Part shown: positions 44,691 to 64,000 of the stretch, one piece after another
How positions within the stretch are numbered: position 1 is the first letter of the stretch
Layout: every line of letters starts with the position of its first letter
Assembly (NCBI GenBank): GCA_009760855.2
Contig: WPIO01000137.1
Span: forward strand, 744,001-808,000
Direction of reading: 5' to 3'
DNA from: Cristatella mucedo
Lineage: Eukaryota; Bryozoa; Phylactolaemata; Cristatellidae
Length of the DNA stretch: 64,000 nucleotides
Notes under the pieces: model-generated
Seen by the model: the letters and a program-made list of their open reading frames with translations, nothing else
The model's database searches: none
Told to the model about the DNA's origin: nothing
Program-made: the position numbers and the translations under genes

Positions 44691-45750
44691 TTCCCAGCTA
44701 TGGATACGATGAAATTGAGTGCGAAAGACAGTACAGAGGCGAAGAAGCGGATGATGTGCATTGAGTTAATGAAAGAGATCAATCGGCACTTTATCAAGCG
44801 TCCTGTTGTTATTAATTATTGTTAATAATAGAAAAGCACGACTAAGGTGTGAGTGTAGTCGGCTTTGAGAAGCAGTGCGGACGTAGCACTTCTACGATTC
44901 GCACCCTACTGAAGCAGAAGTAGCCAATAAAGGCTTTAACGCCAGCTAATGGCATTACAATCATTTTTAAACAGTGTACATCTATCCATGAAAACACGCA
45001 GAAGCTGGTGGCGGTGTGGTTGACCGAAAAGAAGCATAGCGCAGGAGAGACCGAAACGGAGGCTGCGTAAGAGGACCGGCGTGCACTCCGCACTGTCAGG
45101 CATGGTGAGGCAGTGAGCGTGGATATGAAGGCTGCTGAGAATTACCCCAAAACCTTAGCTGGAGTTATAGCAGCATAAGCATACATCTCCGACAGGTCTG
45201 CAACGGTCGCGAGACGAGACTTTTTTTGGAAGAAGATGCCAAGGAAGACTTATATAACGGCAGTGGACGATGGGTGCTAGGACGCCAAATCCATGAAGGA
45301 TATGCACAACCTCGAACTGAGGGCCAATGCTTGTGGTGGCTGCAAGGCTAAGCCGCTGATCGTTTATCATTCGGAAAACCCCAGAGCCATTAAGTCGCAA
45401 AAGATTCTGAAAAAAGCTGCAGGTTATGTGAAGGGCAAACCCGAGGGCGCGGGCCACCAGGCAGTTCTTTGTGGACTGGTAGAATTTAGTTTTTGGTTCT
45501 TAAGAAATATCTCCAGGAAAATAACCCACCTCTGCAAATCCTCCTCGTCGTGGGCAAGGCACCTTGTCACCAACCTAACCTCGAAGATGATACTATCGAA
45601 GAGTTAAAGTTTAGCTTCTGTAGATTCTCTAGGTTCCGCCCAACACCGCTCCTAACCTGCAATCCATGGACCAGCAGGTGATTTCTAATTTTAATAAGCT
45701 CTTCACGAAGCACCTGTTCCGCCGCTGCTTTGAGGTGACGGATTGAGACT
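44690..45750 (+). pseudogene. Tigger-type (pogo/CENP-B-like) transposase pseudogene
   Basis: Fragments in order on the plus strand match the Tigger/TIGD1 transposase layout: an N-terminal KKRMMCIELMKEI, then TLLKQK-type sequence, IHENTQKLVAVWLTEKKHSA, VRHGEAVSVDMKAAENYP, FFWKKMPRKTYITAVDDG, PLIVYHSENPRAIKS, ILLVVGKAPCHQPNLEDD and VISNFNKLFTKHLFRRCFEV. Frameshifts and stops separate them. The family's LLLLDNAPGH motif reads VVGKAPCH, so the catalytic Asp is lost. A cut-and-paste transposase that moved between TA sites is inferred; this copy is dead. Terminal repeats were not identified. Confidence 0.82.
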
Positions 45751-45949
45751 AGCATCGTAACGAGCGCTGTATTCGAGGCCTACTTCTGCTTGGACGTCGC
45801 TGCATGCCGTTTGCAGCAGCATTAAACGCAAACTCGAGAGGACCGTGTAAAAGACGGCAGTCCTGTGCGATGCTTGACATTTGAAGATCATTGTAGGCCG
45901 CATCAGTTCATTGTAGCTAAAGCTTAGTCAAAATTATGTGGAGAACTAG

Positions 45950-46815
45950 CGGGAGTCACAGATCTGAGTAGCAGAGTAATGTGCACAATCGGCTATCTTC
46001 TTAACCGTCACCAAGTAAGCTTACCGCCCAGTGATTCCGGCAGTGACTTAGCAGAGCGTTTCTACACATTCTTCGCCGGCAAGATCCGGTGGAATAGGTA
46101 GTCATTCCTGTCGTTTGGTTCGCACATCAGAGAGCCAGTCGATGAACAACGCCAACAGTTTACTGTAAGACGAAAGGAGCCGAAGGACGCACGACTCCCT
46201 TCGCCCCCTTCTTACACTCGAGTCCCCTCTCGTCGACTCCCGCTGTGCCTTGGCCGACCCCGATGGTGAATCCGCCATCTGTTCACCAGCGGGTTATCGG
46301 CCCGTGCCAACGCCTCATTTGAAGCGGACCACAGCTGTGCGCAGGCCTCTCTCGATGACGCTCCCAACAGCTGTTTAGGAAAGGAGCGGTACCGGCCCGC
46401 ATGCAGTCGAACTTCAGCTCCATTCCCCACTACCGTTTGCGAAGGACATTAAATTGACATCGCATTCTCACTCCTTTTCCTTCACGCCTGTCTCTCTACT
46501 GAACTGGGTCGGTCACTAAATTAGTCTCCTTCACTGAACATGCCGCTAATCCTCTAAGCCCTTCCCAAACAGTTCTCCTAATGTGGCTACCGGTGAGTTC
46601 TCTTGATGATCTCTCGATGATAGGCCTGTTAGTGCCAATCCTTACAATAAGTAGCGTAAATGCGTCCCTGGCAACTTGCGAAGTCCCTTTCCTTCTGAAA
46701 GCGGGGTTTCCTTCTAAAAACGGGACAATTGTCTGGCCACTTACTAGGGAACACACCCTAGATCACGAGAATCTGATATCATTACTAAAAATAAATTTAT
46801 TAACACTAGCTGATT
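45950..46815 (+). mobile_element. LINE (L2/CR1-type) linker and early RT fragments
   Basis: Plus strand: LLNRHQVSLPPSDSGSDLAE followed by RFYTFFAGKI, the segment between endonuclease and reverse transcriptase. Later, at 46650-46790, SVNASLATCEVPFLLKAG and a REHTLDHENL stretch match the start of the reverse transcriptase. Intervening sequence is degenerate. Confidence 0.65.
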
Positions 46816-46950
46816 AAACAGCCTCGTTTGTATGGCGACAGAAGAGCCTTACGGCTATCAACACCGCTTGCAGAGGCGATACAGAATCATTAACCACAGG
46901 ATTCGAACTTACGACCTCGGGGCCGAGGTCGTAAAACGCAACCGCCTTTC
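46810..46950 (-). mobile_element. SINE family 2 copy
   Basis: Minus strand: ACGACCTCGG/CCGAGGTCGT hairpin, B-box GTTCGAATCC, CTGCAAGCGGTG stem, AGCCGTAAGGCT, then GAGGCTGTTTAATCAGC. It abuts an L2 tail at 46955. Confidence 0.85.
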
Positions 46951-46954
46951 TTTG

Positions 46955-47030
46955 TAGCAATTGTAAAGTGCCTAGAAAGAGATTGAGTTCTCTGAGGGTG
47001 CTACAACAAATTTATTATTATTACTATTTA
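46955..47030 (+). mobile_element. L2 family A tail
   Basis: AAAGTGCCTAGAAAGAGATT, then GTTCTCTGAGGGTGCTAC and an ATTATTATTAC end. Confidence 0.8.
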
Positions 47031-47985
47031 AAGTCGTAAGATTACCTTACGACTTTATCTTCCGGAAATCTTGCATTGCGCTTATTGAGCAATCTTCTGC
47101 CAACCTAGCTGATACCGCTGCCCTAAAAGTTCATCTTAGCTGAATCATTGTCTAATCTGGCTCATTGATAGGTCACAATTCTTACCGAAGGTGACAGTCT
47201 CGATCCGAAATTCCTCCACGACGCTTGCGGTTAACTTGTGGTAGCACCGCGTTCAGCACGTCCCATCTCATGAGGATCTCATTCTCGCAACGCTGTGTCT
47301 GTTTCAGTGCAAAAACTCATATGCGGGTCGCGAAAGCTCAAGAACCTCTACTTAAATGCCTTGCAAAGCTAAAAGTCCTCCTCGATCCTTATGCTAAAAA
47401 AGATTTATTTGACGACCTTACCTTACTGGTGGAACTCGTTGCCCGACGCTAGCCAACGTTCTGGAAGAGCTTGCTCAGCCCAACCAGAGAATGCCCTCAA
47501 CCATTTGCCCTATTGCCTACAGCAGACATTGAGCTAGCTGCGACTACCAAGCTTAATCTTGGAAATGTGTGCGGAAGATTGCGACTGACTGTCCCTAGAC
47601 TGGAATATGTGAGTGACTGTAGGTAGCATCCTCAAAAAAGGGCGTCGTTCTCTCCTCATGGGGTTACAGTGTAATTGTTTTCCCTAAGCAAAGAGGGCTT
47701 AAATGGCTGTAGCAGCAGCCACTTTAGCCACTTTAGCCAGGCCCAGTATCCCCATATCGCCATTTCGCCATCCGCACACCCTCAATTTCCACGGCTGACT
47801 GGACTGTCCCCTGGACCACTCCCAGGTTAACTCCCTGTCTAGCGATCCTTTCGACGAGCAGACCATTGTTTTTAACAAAGGCAGGCAATGACGGAGACCG
47901 TTCGGCTCCTCAGACAATAGCATTGCGTCAAACTCTCTGAACACCTGACTATGGTCAATTTATATTAAACGACCTTCGAAATAGC
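47031..47985. other. Unassigned sequence
   Basis: Small ORFs on both strands without domain features. It could be further decayed LINE sequence, but I cannot show it. Confidence 0.45.
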
Positions 47986-48044
47986 CTAAATTGTATTTCA
48001 GATACTCTATCGAACGTAAAAGAATGAAGAGACGTATAACTGAT

Positions 48045-48190
48045 TGACTGCGCCTTTAAGTCAATTCGCTGCTGGATGGGGAGTCAGTACAATTCTGTAA
48101 GCAGTGGTGCAATGTGGCAATGGCCATTTTAACGACAGACGAGCCAAGTTTCATCAGCTGCAAGTGTGTTATAGCACAATTCTGCAGAAC
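48045..48190 (-). mobile_element. Degenerate L2-like RT C-terminal fragment
   Basis: Minus-strand pieces resemble the region IRRLQLVQ through LHWLP-QQRIDFK of family A, with many changes. Confidence 0.5.
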
Positions 48191-48195
48191 TTATA

Positions 48196-48440
48196 GGCAT
48201 TGTTTGATAAAATTAATGACAAATCTTTCAAGAGTGACTATAGCATGGGTATCGCTGGTGTTGCACTGCAGTGGTTAGTGGCCTACCTCAGTAGGAGGCT
48301 TCAGATTAATGGGCTTCAGGTCATCCTGTGGGCGTTTCTATCAAGAAATACCCCACGAATCGTTTGGCCTCCCCTTATTTCCAAAATGTACACTCTATTT
48401 TTCAGAATATATACACTGCAAGCGTCTTGTTGTATAGGCA
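48196..48440 (+). mobile_element. L2-like reverse transcriptase fragment
   Basis: LFDKINDKSFKSDYSMGIAG with VALQWLVAYLSRRLQ matches the region before the YADD motif of L2-type reverse transcriptases. Confidence 0.65.
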
Positions 48441-48484
48441 GGAAGACCTGGAAGTTGTGAAGAACAAAATTGTTGATGGTCGTA

Positions 48485-49030
48485 CCAAACGCACGAACAA
48501 ACTTTATTGCGGTATATTATATATACCTAATGTAATGTAATGTATATCCGTCTGTAACTCCACAAAGTCATAAAGTCTAATTGGGTGTTACGCAGGAGAG
48601 TTTTTTGTAGCTCACTAACAGCCTAAGCGGCTTTCGGTATGCATTCGGTTGCCAACAGACTTCGTCTCACGCAAAAAAAGAGAAAATGGGAAGCATAGCA
48701 GAGTCAGGAGAGCAGTTGAGGTAGTGAGTAGCATGGAAGTGGCGGCTCAAGACCAATGAAAAGGATGAGCCGCAGTCGGCAGCAGCAGAGTAGTTGTCGT
48801 TGCCTAAGAATTGTGGAAGCGAGTTCCACAATCTAGAATCTGCAGAGATAAAGCTTCCGTCGCCAACGGTCTTTAAGCGGAGGAATGGAGCTGCTAATTT
48901 ATTATCCATACTGGACCTGAAGGCACGAGGAGACTGAAACTGGTGCAGCAGTTCAGCTAGGTACGAATTAGCCAAGCCGTGGCGGGCTTTGTGGGTCAGC
49001 GTAAGAACTTGGCTCTGTATCTGCATAATT
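48485..49030 (-). mobile_element. LINE family B 3' end
   Basis: It starts at the family 3' terminus (ACGAACAAACTTTATTGCGG), passes ATGTAATGTAATG, and reads upstream to AYLAEL-type and HGLAN-type RT C-terminal codons. It is closely similar to 242-900. Confidence 0.88.
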
Positions 49031-49189
49031 ATATAAAGTATCTATCTCAATGCGCTGAAATTATGTCGACGCTTCGCAGCTAAAACTAGAGTTGACCGGA
49101 GAGCTGATTTGGTCATCTGTAAAAGATTGTTTTGGGATGGGATACGCACATTTCGCGTAGAGGCTAGCGGAAAATATTCGAGAAAGTTC

Positions 49190-49650
49190 GAGGATTATGC
49201 TCTCCAGACTCTAAGTGATTCTTCTTTTGCTCATAGCTTGCAGTTTGGTCTTACTGCTTTCAATCTGAGAAAGTTTGCCGACATAAAGGGGGAATTCAGA
49301 GCATCTGAGGTGCCGGAATGAAGAAAATGATTTAAGCGCCGGTCCGACGGCTTGGCATCAGCGTGGAAATTAAAGCCCGGATTATGGTGTGCGATTGCAT
49401 CCAAAAGAAAAGAGTGGCAGTAAAAGAGTAGTAGTAAAAACAAAAATAGAGCCCTTCCAGGAACTCCCTAAACCTTCCTAGAACTACCCCGTACCTTCAA
49501 GGCTCACTTAATGACTGCGGACATGTACACTACGTAACTGACACTAAAGCAGGACTAAAAGCCATGCAACATCAAGCCAGTGATGCCCAGACCAGACGAT
49601 ATGAACCCACCTAGGGTCTTTATCACCATGCGATTGAACGCATGACATCG
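49190..49650 (-). mobile_element. Degenerate L2 reverse transcriptase fragment
   Basis: Minus strand: a degenerate GLGITG region near 49590, then AIAHHNPGFNFHADA and HSGTSDALNS. These correspond to the segment around the YADD motif, with internal loss. Confidence 0.6.
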
Positions 49651-50239
49651 AACTATGTCATCGAAGCCATGACATGGAGCCATGGCTTATGCATGGCGTG
49701 GAACGCTGTCGAAAAAATCCAGCAGAGCTATCGGAAACATTTTACTTGTGTAATTATTCCCGGGGTCTTATATGCTTTGCAGTTTCGCTCGCCCTGTTAT
49801 GAGATTAGAACTAAATCACGACTGAAACCGACTAGTTTTGATGAATTAATGTGAAATTTTATCTGATCTAGCAGTCATTTTAAGAGTCGTTGATAACCAC
49901 AGCGCAAGGTAGAGATGAACATTAGTCGAGATCCCGTTCTTAATGAGCGTCGCCACAACAGCTTTTTTGAAGAGCTCAGGAACTAAGCGCCGGCTAAGGC
50001 AATTTCTTTTGTAAGCTAAGCTGATCGACGGAAAATCTAAGCTCTCAGAAGGACAGTAAGTATGGGTGTATAGGTTAATAGTGATGTTAGTCAGGCAGAC
50101 ACATTTCTAGATTAGGTCATCAGGGGCCATCACGATATCTCTTGACTTGTCATTTAAAAAGGAGTTAGAAACGCAACTGCTAATCACTCGCATAGTGAGA
50201 TGCATCGAAATTTCTTTTATCGTAAAATGTGCATCTAAT

Positions 50240-50815
50240 GTACTTATTTAGTCGCAGTTGCCACATCTCACCACTTCTCGCTCACCTTAACGAGCTCCCA
50301 GTCAAGCAACGCATCGACTTCAAGGTTTTGTCACTCACTTTTAGGCCACTTCATTCTTAGACTCCAGACTACGAATCTGATCTACTTCACCAACAGACCG
50401 AGCGTCGTATCGCCCGCTTTTCGGAGTCATACTGTTTACCCCTACCTCGTACAAATCTCACATCTTTTGGAGACCGTGCCTTTAGTTCGTATGCCCCCAA
50501 AGCCTGGAACTCAATCCCGACTTCCGTCACGACATCTCCTGACTTGTCCACATTTAAAAGAAAAAAACGTATCTATTTACCTCAGCATTTAGTGGATACC
50601 TGTGATTCGTCCTTATGTGCCTTTGCGTGCTGACACTGTACATGCTGCCACTAACCGTACTTGCATGCTGACCCTGTGCATGCACCTTTAACCATGTTAT
50701 TCTTGTTGTTTGAGCACGCTACGACTAACCATTCAATCGTGCCCCCTTTGCAGCAAATGTAAAGTGCCAAAAAGAGTTTTAGTTATCTGAAGGGGCTATA
50801 TCAAATGTATTGCTA
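50240..50815 (+). mobile_element. L2 family A 3' part
   Basis: RT C-terminal codons with frameshifts (KVLSLTFRPLHS region, FGDRAFSSYAPKAWNS), the 3' UTR and a decayed tail ending near TCAAATGTATTG. Confidence 0.85.
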
Positions 50816-50819
50816 TGTG

Positions 50820-51400
50820 CAGTCACAACCACCCAATGTAATGTATCTCCATCTGTAACTTCACAAAGTCATAAAGACCAGGTGGGTGTTAGGCAGGAGA
50901 GTTTTGTATAGCGCACTCACAGCCTAAGCGGCTTTCGGTACGCACTCGGTAGCCAACAGACTTCGTCTCACGCAACAAAGAGAAAGTGGGAAGCATAGCA
51001 GAGTCAGGAGAGCAGTTGAGGTAGTGAGTAGCATGGAAGTAGCAGCTCAGGACCGCTCAAAAGGATGAGCCATAGTGTCGGCAGTAGTCGAGTAGTTGGC
51101 GTTGCATAAGAATTGTAGAAGCGAGTTCCACAGTCTAGGACGTGCAGAGCTAAAGCTTCTGTCGCCAACGGTCTTTAAGCAGAGGAATGGGACAGCTAAT
51201 TTATTGTCCACACAGGACCTGAGGGCGCGAACAGGCTGAAACTGGTGCAGCAGTTCAGCTAGGTACGAAGGAGCCAAGCCGAGGCTGGCCTTATGGTTCA
51301 GCATAAGAATTTTGCTCTGGATCCGTTGCTCAACCGGCATCCATGCTAGCTCTTTTAGCAAGCTCGACATTTGGAAGCTCTCCCATACCTTCCCATTCTT
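50820..51400 (-). mobile_element. LINE family B 3' part
   Basis: Minus strand: LLKELAWMPVEQRIQSKIL, then LAPSYLAELLHQFQP, TVGDRSFSSARPRLWNSLLQ and the family 3' region. Confidence 0.87.
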
Positions 51401-52140
51401 TCTAAATCTGATGACGGCAGTAATTTGCTCCAGCTTGTCAAGTCCTTCCCCTGAACGTTTAGTCAACTGGTAGCAGGTTATTAGTGTTGTACAAGTTGAA
51501 ATCGGCAGTGCTGCACCCTAAAGCTGTCAGTAGATGTTCGCATCGTGCCCATCAAGGCTGTCTGCAGCTACTCCATTCAAGGCTGCGTCCGTATTCCGGT
51601 CTCTTGGAGGCTCTGTATGAGGAAACTCATTCCCTTGGTTTCTGTGTAAGGTTATTATACCACTCACTGATGTGAGCCATCGTTTCGGAAGTGACAAGTG
51701 CTTCTGCTAAGGATTCAGTAGTTGCCAAGGGTTGCATTGCTATTCAGGTTAACCAGCTAAGCCTTTAAAATAACAAGAAAATAGGTGGCCAGATCAAAAA
51801 GCCTCATTTAAAAAGCATCAAAAGAGCCTTAGCAGCGACCATCACTTCTTTGAAAGGGCAATACATAATATTGAATTTTGGGGGACGCAAGCCTAAGAAT
51901 GAATCGTAAAGTGGCAGCACCTTTGAGAAGGTATACTGTATGTAAGAAGGTATCCAGCCAGGGATATGGGCTCGTAATGTTGTTATAATTTGTGCTGCGC
52001 ATAACTCCTGGCACAAGGAGGTCCCAGCCTGCGCATTCCTAAAAGTAGCTTGGTGGCTTTCTGGGCTGCGACAGCACTATTACTCACTTAGATCAACACT
52101 CTGCACTCTCAAGTCGACTGTGGATGAGCTGATCTAGTCG
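51401..52140. other. Unassigned sequence downstream of the FAM50 gene
   Basis: A partial SINE-2-like end lies at 51785-51842 (minus). A 70-codon minus-strand ORF at 52016-51804 overlaps it and has no recognisable domain. Confidence 0.45.
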
Positions 52141-52735
52141 CTTCAAATTAAAAAAAAACGAGAAAAAAACAATGCAAGTGCACCATAAGTGCTACACATA
52201 CGCACACGCATGCACACACGTGCAGGCAATTGCGCCAACACGCCAGGCGAGCAAAAGCACATGCATCTCGGCCAGTTAAACTGAAAGCAGCTGGCAATGA
52301 TTAAAACTTCATGATCACGATCGTCGCTGAGGTCGTTACAACTACTTGGCACGGATGGGCTTAGCATTAGTGCAATACATTGCTGCAGCACAAGCAGCCG
52401 GTTCCACCAGTGCCGCAGAGTTTCTCTCGCTCCACGGGTTTTGGTCAAAAAACGAGTGAGCCCACAGCTAGAGCTCATTCCCCTGGAGCACGTGCGCTGG
52501 TTGCTCCGCCGGGGCAGTGCTCACTCGCCCGACACCCAGCGAAAGAGTGGCGCTTCCATGTCTTACGTGTCTGACGGTTGGCAAACAGCAGACAATTGAT
52601 AGCAGCTCGTGCGTGCCGCCAGGCCACCTCCCCCCCCCCCCGGGCGTGGCAGCTCGGCCCACGCGCGTCTCGATCCAGAGGCACACCCGTCGGCAGAGGT
52701 GCGATGAGAACTCTACTGCAATGCCTGGCGGCTGG

Positions 52736-62057
<9,322 letters not shown>

Positions 62058-62680
62058 GGCTGCGCGTGGCGATGGCGGGAGTTGGCACGAGAGCTAGCAG
62101 CAATCAGGAATCAGGGCCGCCGCCACCTTTGCAGCCGTCCACGGGCGCTGGTTTTCGAAGCCGGAGTCGCGAGAGACGTCCAGGTGGCTACGCGGCAACG
62201 GGTAGAGCGCAGTCTGCAATGGCGCTCGCTCTGGCAGAGGCGCACGAGGCGACAGGTCTGGACTGTCTCGCCTATATGAACAAAGGCAGCTCGGGTCAGT
62301 CCAGCATCAGCTAGATGTCTCAACGAACGATCGGCACGATGTCACCACGGGTTAACAAGAATATGCTCGATTTGATGGCTGCCGATGTTATCCCTACTGT
62401 ATACAGTCAGCACCTGCTTTGGTGACGAGGCGTACGTGTTGACCACTCTCACCCCCCATGCCTGCACTGCATGCTGCAGAAGCAATGCAGGCTACACTTG
62501 CAAACAGCAGAAATGGGCTTTGTGCTTCGTCGCATCATTAAGTCACACTGCATGTATATATGACAGACCTTGCCGATCGTGGCAGACAATTGGCCGTGGG
62601 GGAAAGGCCAGGGTGGTATGAAATTTATGCGACAGAAATGCTGCTATAACTTGTAGCGCCACACCTCAGCTGCCGAGAAG
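62058..62680. other. Upstream region of FAM50
   Basis: The sequence next to the ATG is moderately CpG-rich, as expected for a housekeeping promoter. No TATA box at a convincing distance and no divergent gene is seen. Confidence 0.4.
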
Positions 62681-62689
62681 TGGCAAAAA

Positions 62690-63242
62690 AATAATATAAT
62701 GCGTAATGTATGTCCGTCTGTAACTCCACAAAGCTACAGGCAATGTGGGTGTTATGCTGGAGAGTTTTGTATAGCACACACAGCCTGAACGGCTTTCGGT
62801 ACGCATTCGGTAGCCAACAGACTTAATCTCACGCATCACAGAGAAATTGGGAAGCATAGCAGAGCCAGAAGAGCAGTTGAGGTAGTGAGTAGCATGGAAG
62901 TAGCAGCTCAGGACCGCTGGGTAGGATGTGCCATAGTCAGTAGCAGGAGAGTAGTCGTCGTTGAGTAAGAATCATGGAATGCTAGTTCCACAGTCTAAGA
63001 TCTGCAAGCACAAGGTTCTGTCACTAACGGTCTTTAAGCACAGGAATGAACAGCTAATTAATTGTCCATATAGGACAGGGTATGAGGAGGCTGAAACTGG
63101 TGTAGCATTTCAGCTAGGTATGAAGGAGCCAAGCCGTGGCAGGCCTTGTGGGTCAATGTAAGAGCTCGGCTCTGTATCCGTTGATCAACAGGCAGCCATT
63201 CTAGCTCTTTTAGAAAAGGAAACACATGGCCAAACCAGATGT
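62690..63242 (-). mobile_element. LINE family B 3' part
   Basis: Matches 290-880 closely, with RT C-terminal codons FLKELEWLPVDQRIQSRALT and SYLAEMLHQFQPP. It directly abuts the SINE-2 copy at 63253. Confidence 0.88.
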
Positions 63243-63252
63243 AAAACACAAT

Positions 63253-63412
63253 TAGGCTGATCTAACAGCCTCACTTTCACAGCAACAGAAAAGCCTTCAC
63301 GGCTTTCACCACCACTTGCAGTGGTCAATAAAGAATCGACCACTGCAGGAATCAAACCTATGGCGACCTGGGTCGTGAAGAGTGAGCACTTCATCACTGG
63401 GCTATGAACCCC
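63253..63412 (-). mobile_element. SINE family 2 copy
   Basis: Minus strand: B-box-like GGTTTGATTCC, stem CCACTGCAAGTGGTGG, GCCGTGAAGGC, end GAGGCTGTTAGATCAGCC. The stem carries a C-to-T change that is re-paired (see findings). Confidence 0.83.
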
Positions 63413-63919
63413 TCAAGCAAAATATAGCAGCTACACAGGAGAAGCACATCTGGAGAACATCGCGTGCAGGCACTTCCAGTAAATAAGCTAACCAGCTGTG
63501 AGATGGACTGAAGATATCCTCAACAGTATTACGCAATCGCTACTCATGTAAAAGCACGTGCTTATGGATCAGCACTGAAACACAAGAGTACAGAAAACAG
63601 GATGCTTAAATGAATACCGAAATACTTGCTGACTTTAGAACAGCATCTCTATTCGGTCAGCTATAATTCTCCGCAGCGGTTCATACCATTGCTCACCAAG
63701 TCCATCTTAAGCCTCTGATTTCACCAGGGCAGTACTGATCCAGGCTGCAAAGGCTTAGGGTCTGACCTCGGCATGAGAATGCATAGCCTTGATGTCAACT
63801 AGCAATCTCCAGTGAATGTCTTAAAATACTGGGTACCCCAAGGGTCTGCTACAGGTTCACTTGTAGCTCAAAACTCAAAGCTAAGCTTATCTGTAATGAA
63901 CGTCAACATTCATCTACCT
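63413..63919. other. Unassigned sequence
   Basis: No gene or recurrent repeat is recognised. Confidence 0.5.
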
Positions 63920-64000
63920 CAGCGGTTCTCAACCTTTCTCAGTTCTCAATCTCTTCTTCAGCCGCGACCCTGTAATACAGTTCCTCGAGTTGTGGCGACT
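63920..64000 (+). mobile_element. hAT-type transposon terminus at window edge
   Basis: CAGCGGTTCTCAACCTTTCT followed by GCCGCGACCCTGTAATACAG and TTCCTC-GTTGTGGCGAC resembles the well-known hAT end CAGNGGTTCTCAACC with its CGACCC and TACAGTTCCTC blocks. About 20 bp between the blocks looks like a local duplication. The rest lies outside the window. Confidence 0.72.

Noticed and set aside
51804-52016. A 70-codon minus-strand ORF that looks protein-like
   Set aside because: It overlaps a SINE-2-like end and shows no domain; too short to support.

Overview
The window is nuclear DNA of an animal, most likely an invertebrate whose phylum I cannot name. Its few genes are split by spliceosomal introns and it is full of L2-type LINEs, tRNA-derived SINEs, pogo/Tigger and hAT DNA transposons, microsatellites and CpG-rich blocks. 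No prokaryotic operon, CRISPR array or functional tRNA or rRNA gene is visible.

Three host genes can be supported, all on the minus strand. (1) At the left edge, the first two coding exons of a glycogen branching enzyme gene (GBE1-like) lie at 4218-4112 and 2007-1838; the rest of the gene runs off the window. A cluster of CCAAT boxes sits just upstream. (2) At 27949-26987 is a bHLH transcription factor with a Gln/Pro-rich tail, inside a CpG-rich block with a CArG/TATA-like palindrome upstream. (3) At 62057-52736 is a complete six-exon FAM50/XAP5 gene. All its splice junctions can be read, its first intron is of the rare GC-AG class, and the predicted protein has 411 residues.

Layout: 1-1.25 kb LINE family B; 1.8-4.2 kb GBE1 exons; 4.8-13.9 kb dense nested repeats (SINEs, L2, a pogo-like element inside an L2 copy); 14.3-20.9 kb CpG-rich sequence with no recognisable gene and a 490-bp CTGTC/CTATC satellite; 20.9-26.6 kb L2, SINEs and unassigned sequence; 26.7-29.4 kb bHLH locus; 30.5-31.8 kb a long GA tract, an LTR/primer-site-like segment and L2; 31.8-42.3 kb CpG-rich blocks with SINEs and LINE B; 43-51.5 kb a dead Tigger transposase and many LINE fragments; 52.7-62.1 kb the FAM50 gene with repeat-filled introns; 62.7-64 kb LINE B, a SINE and a hAT terminus.

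The most interesting structure is in the repeats. L2 family A copies end in a short hairpin followed by an ATT/TAA microsatellite. Two copies show paired changes that preserve the stem, and the same tail closes the tRNA-derived SINE family 1, which suggests the SINE borrows the LINE's reverse transcriptase. I saw no wholly new gene system.
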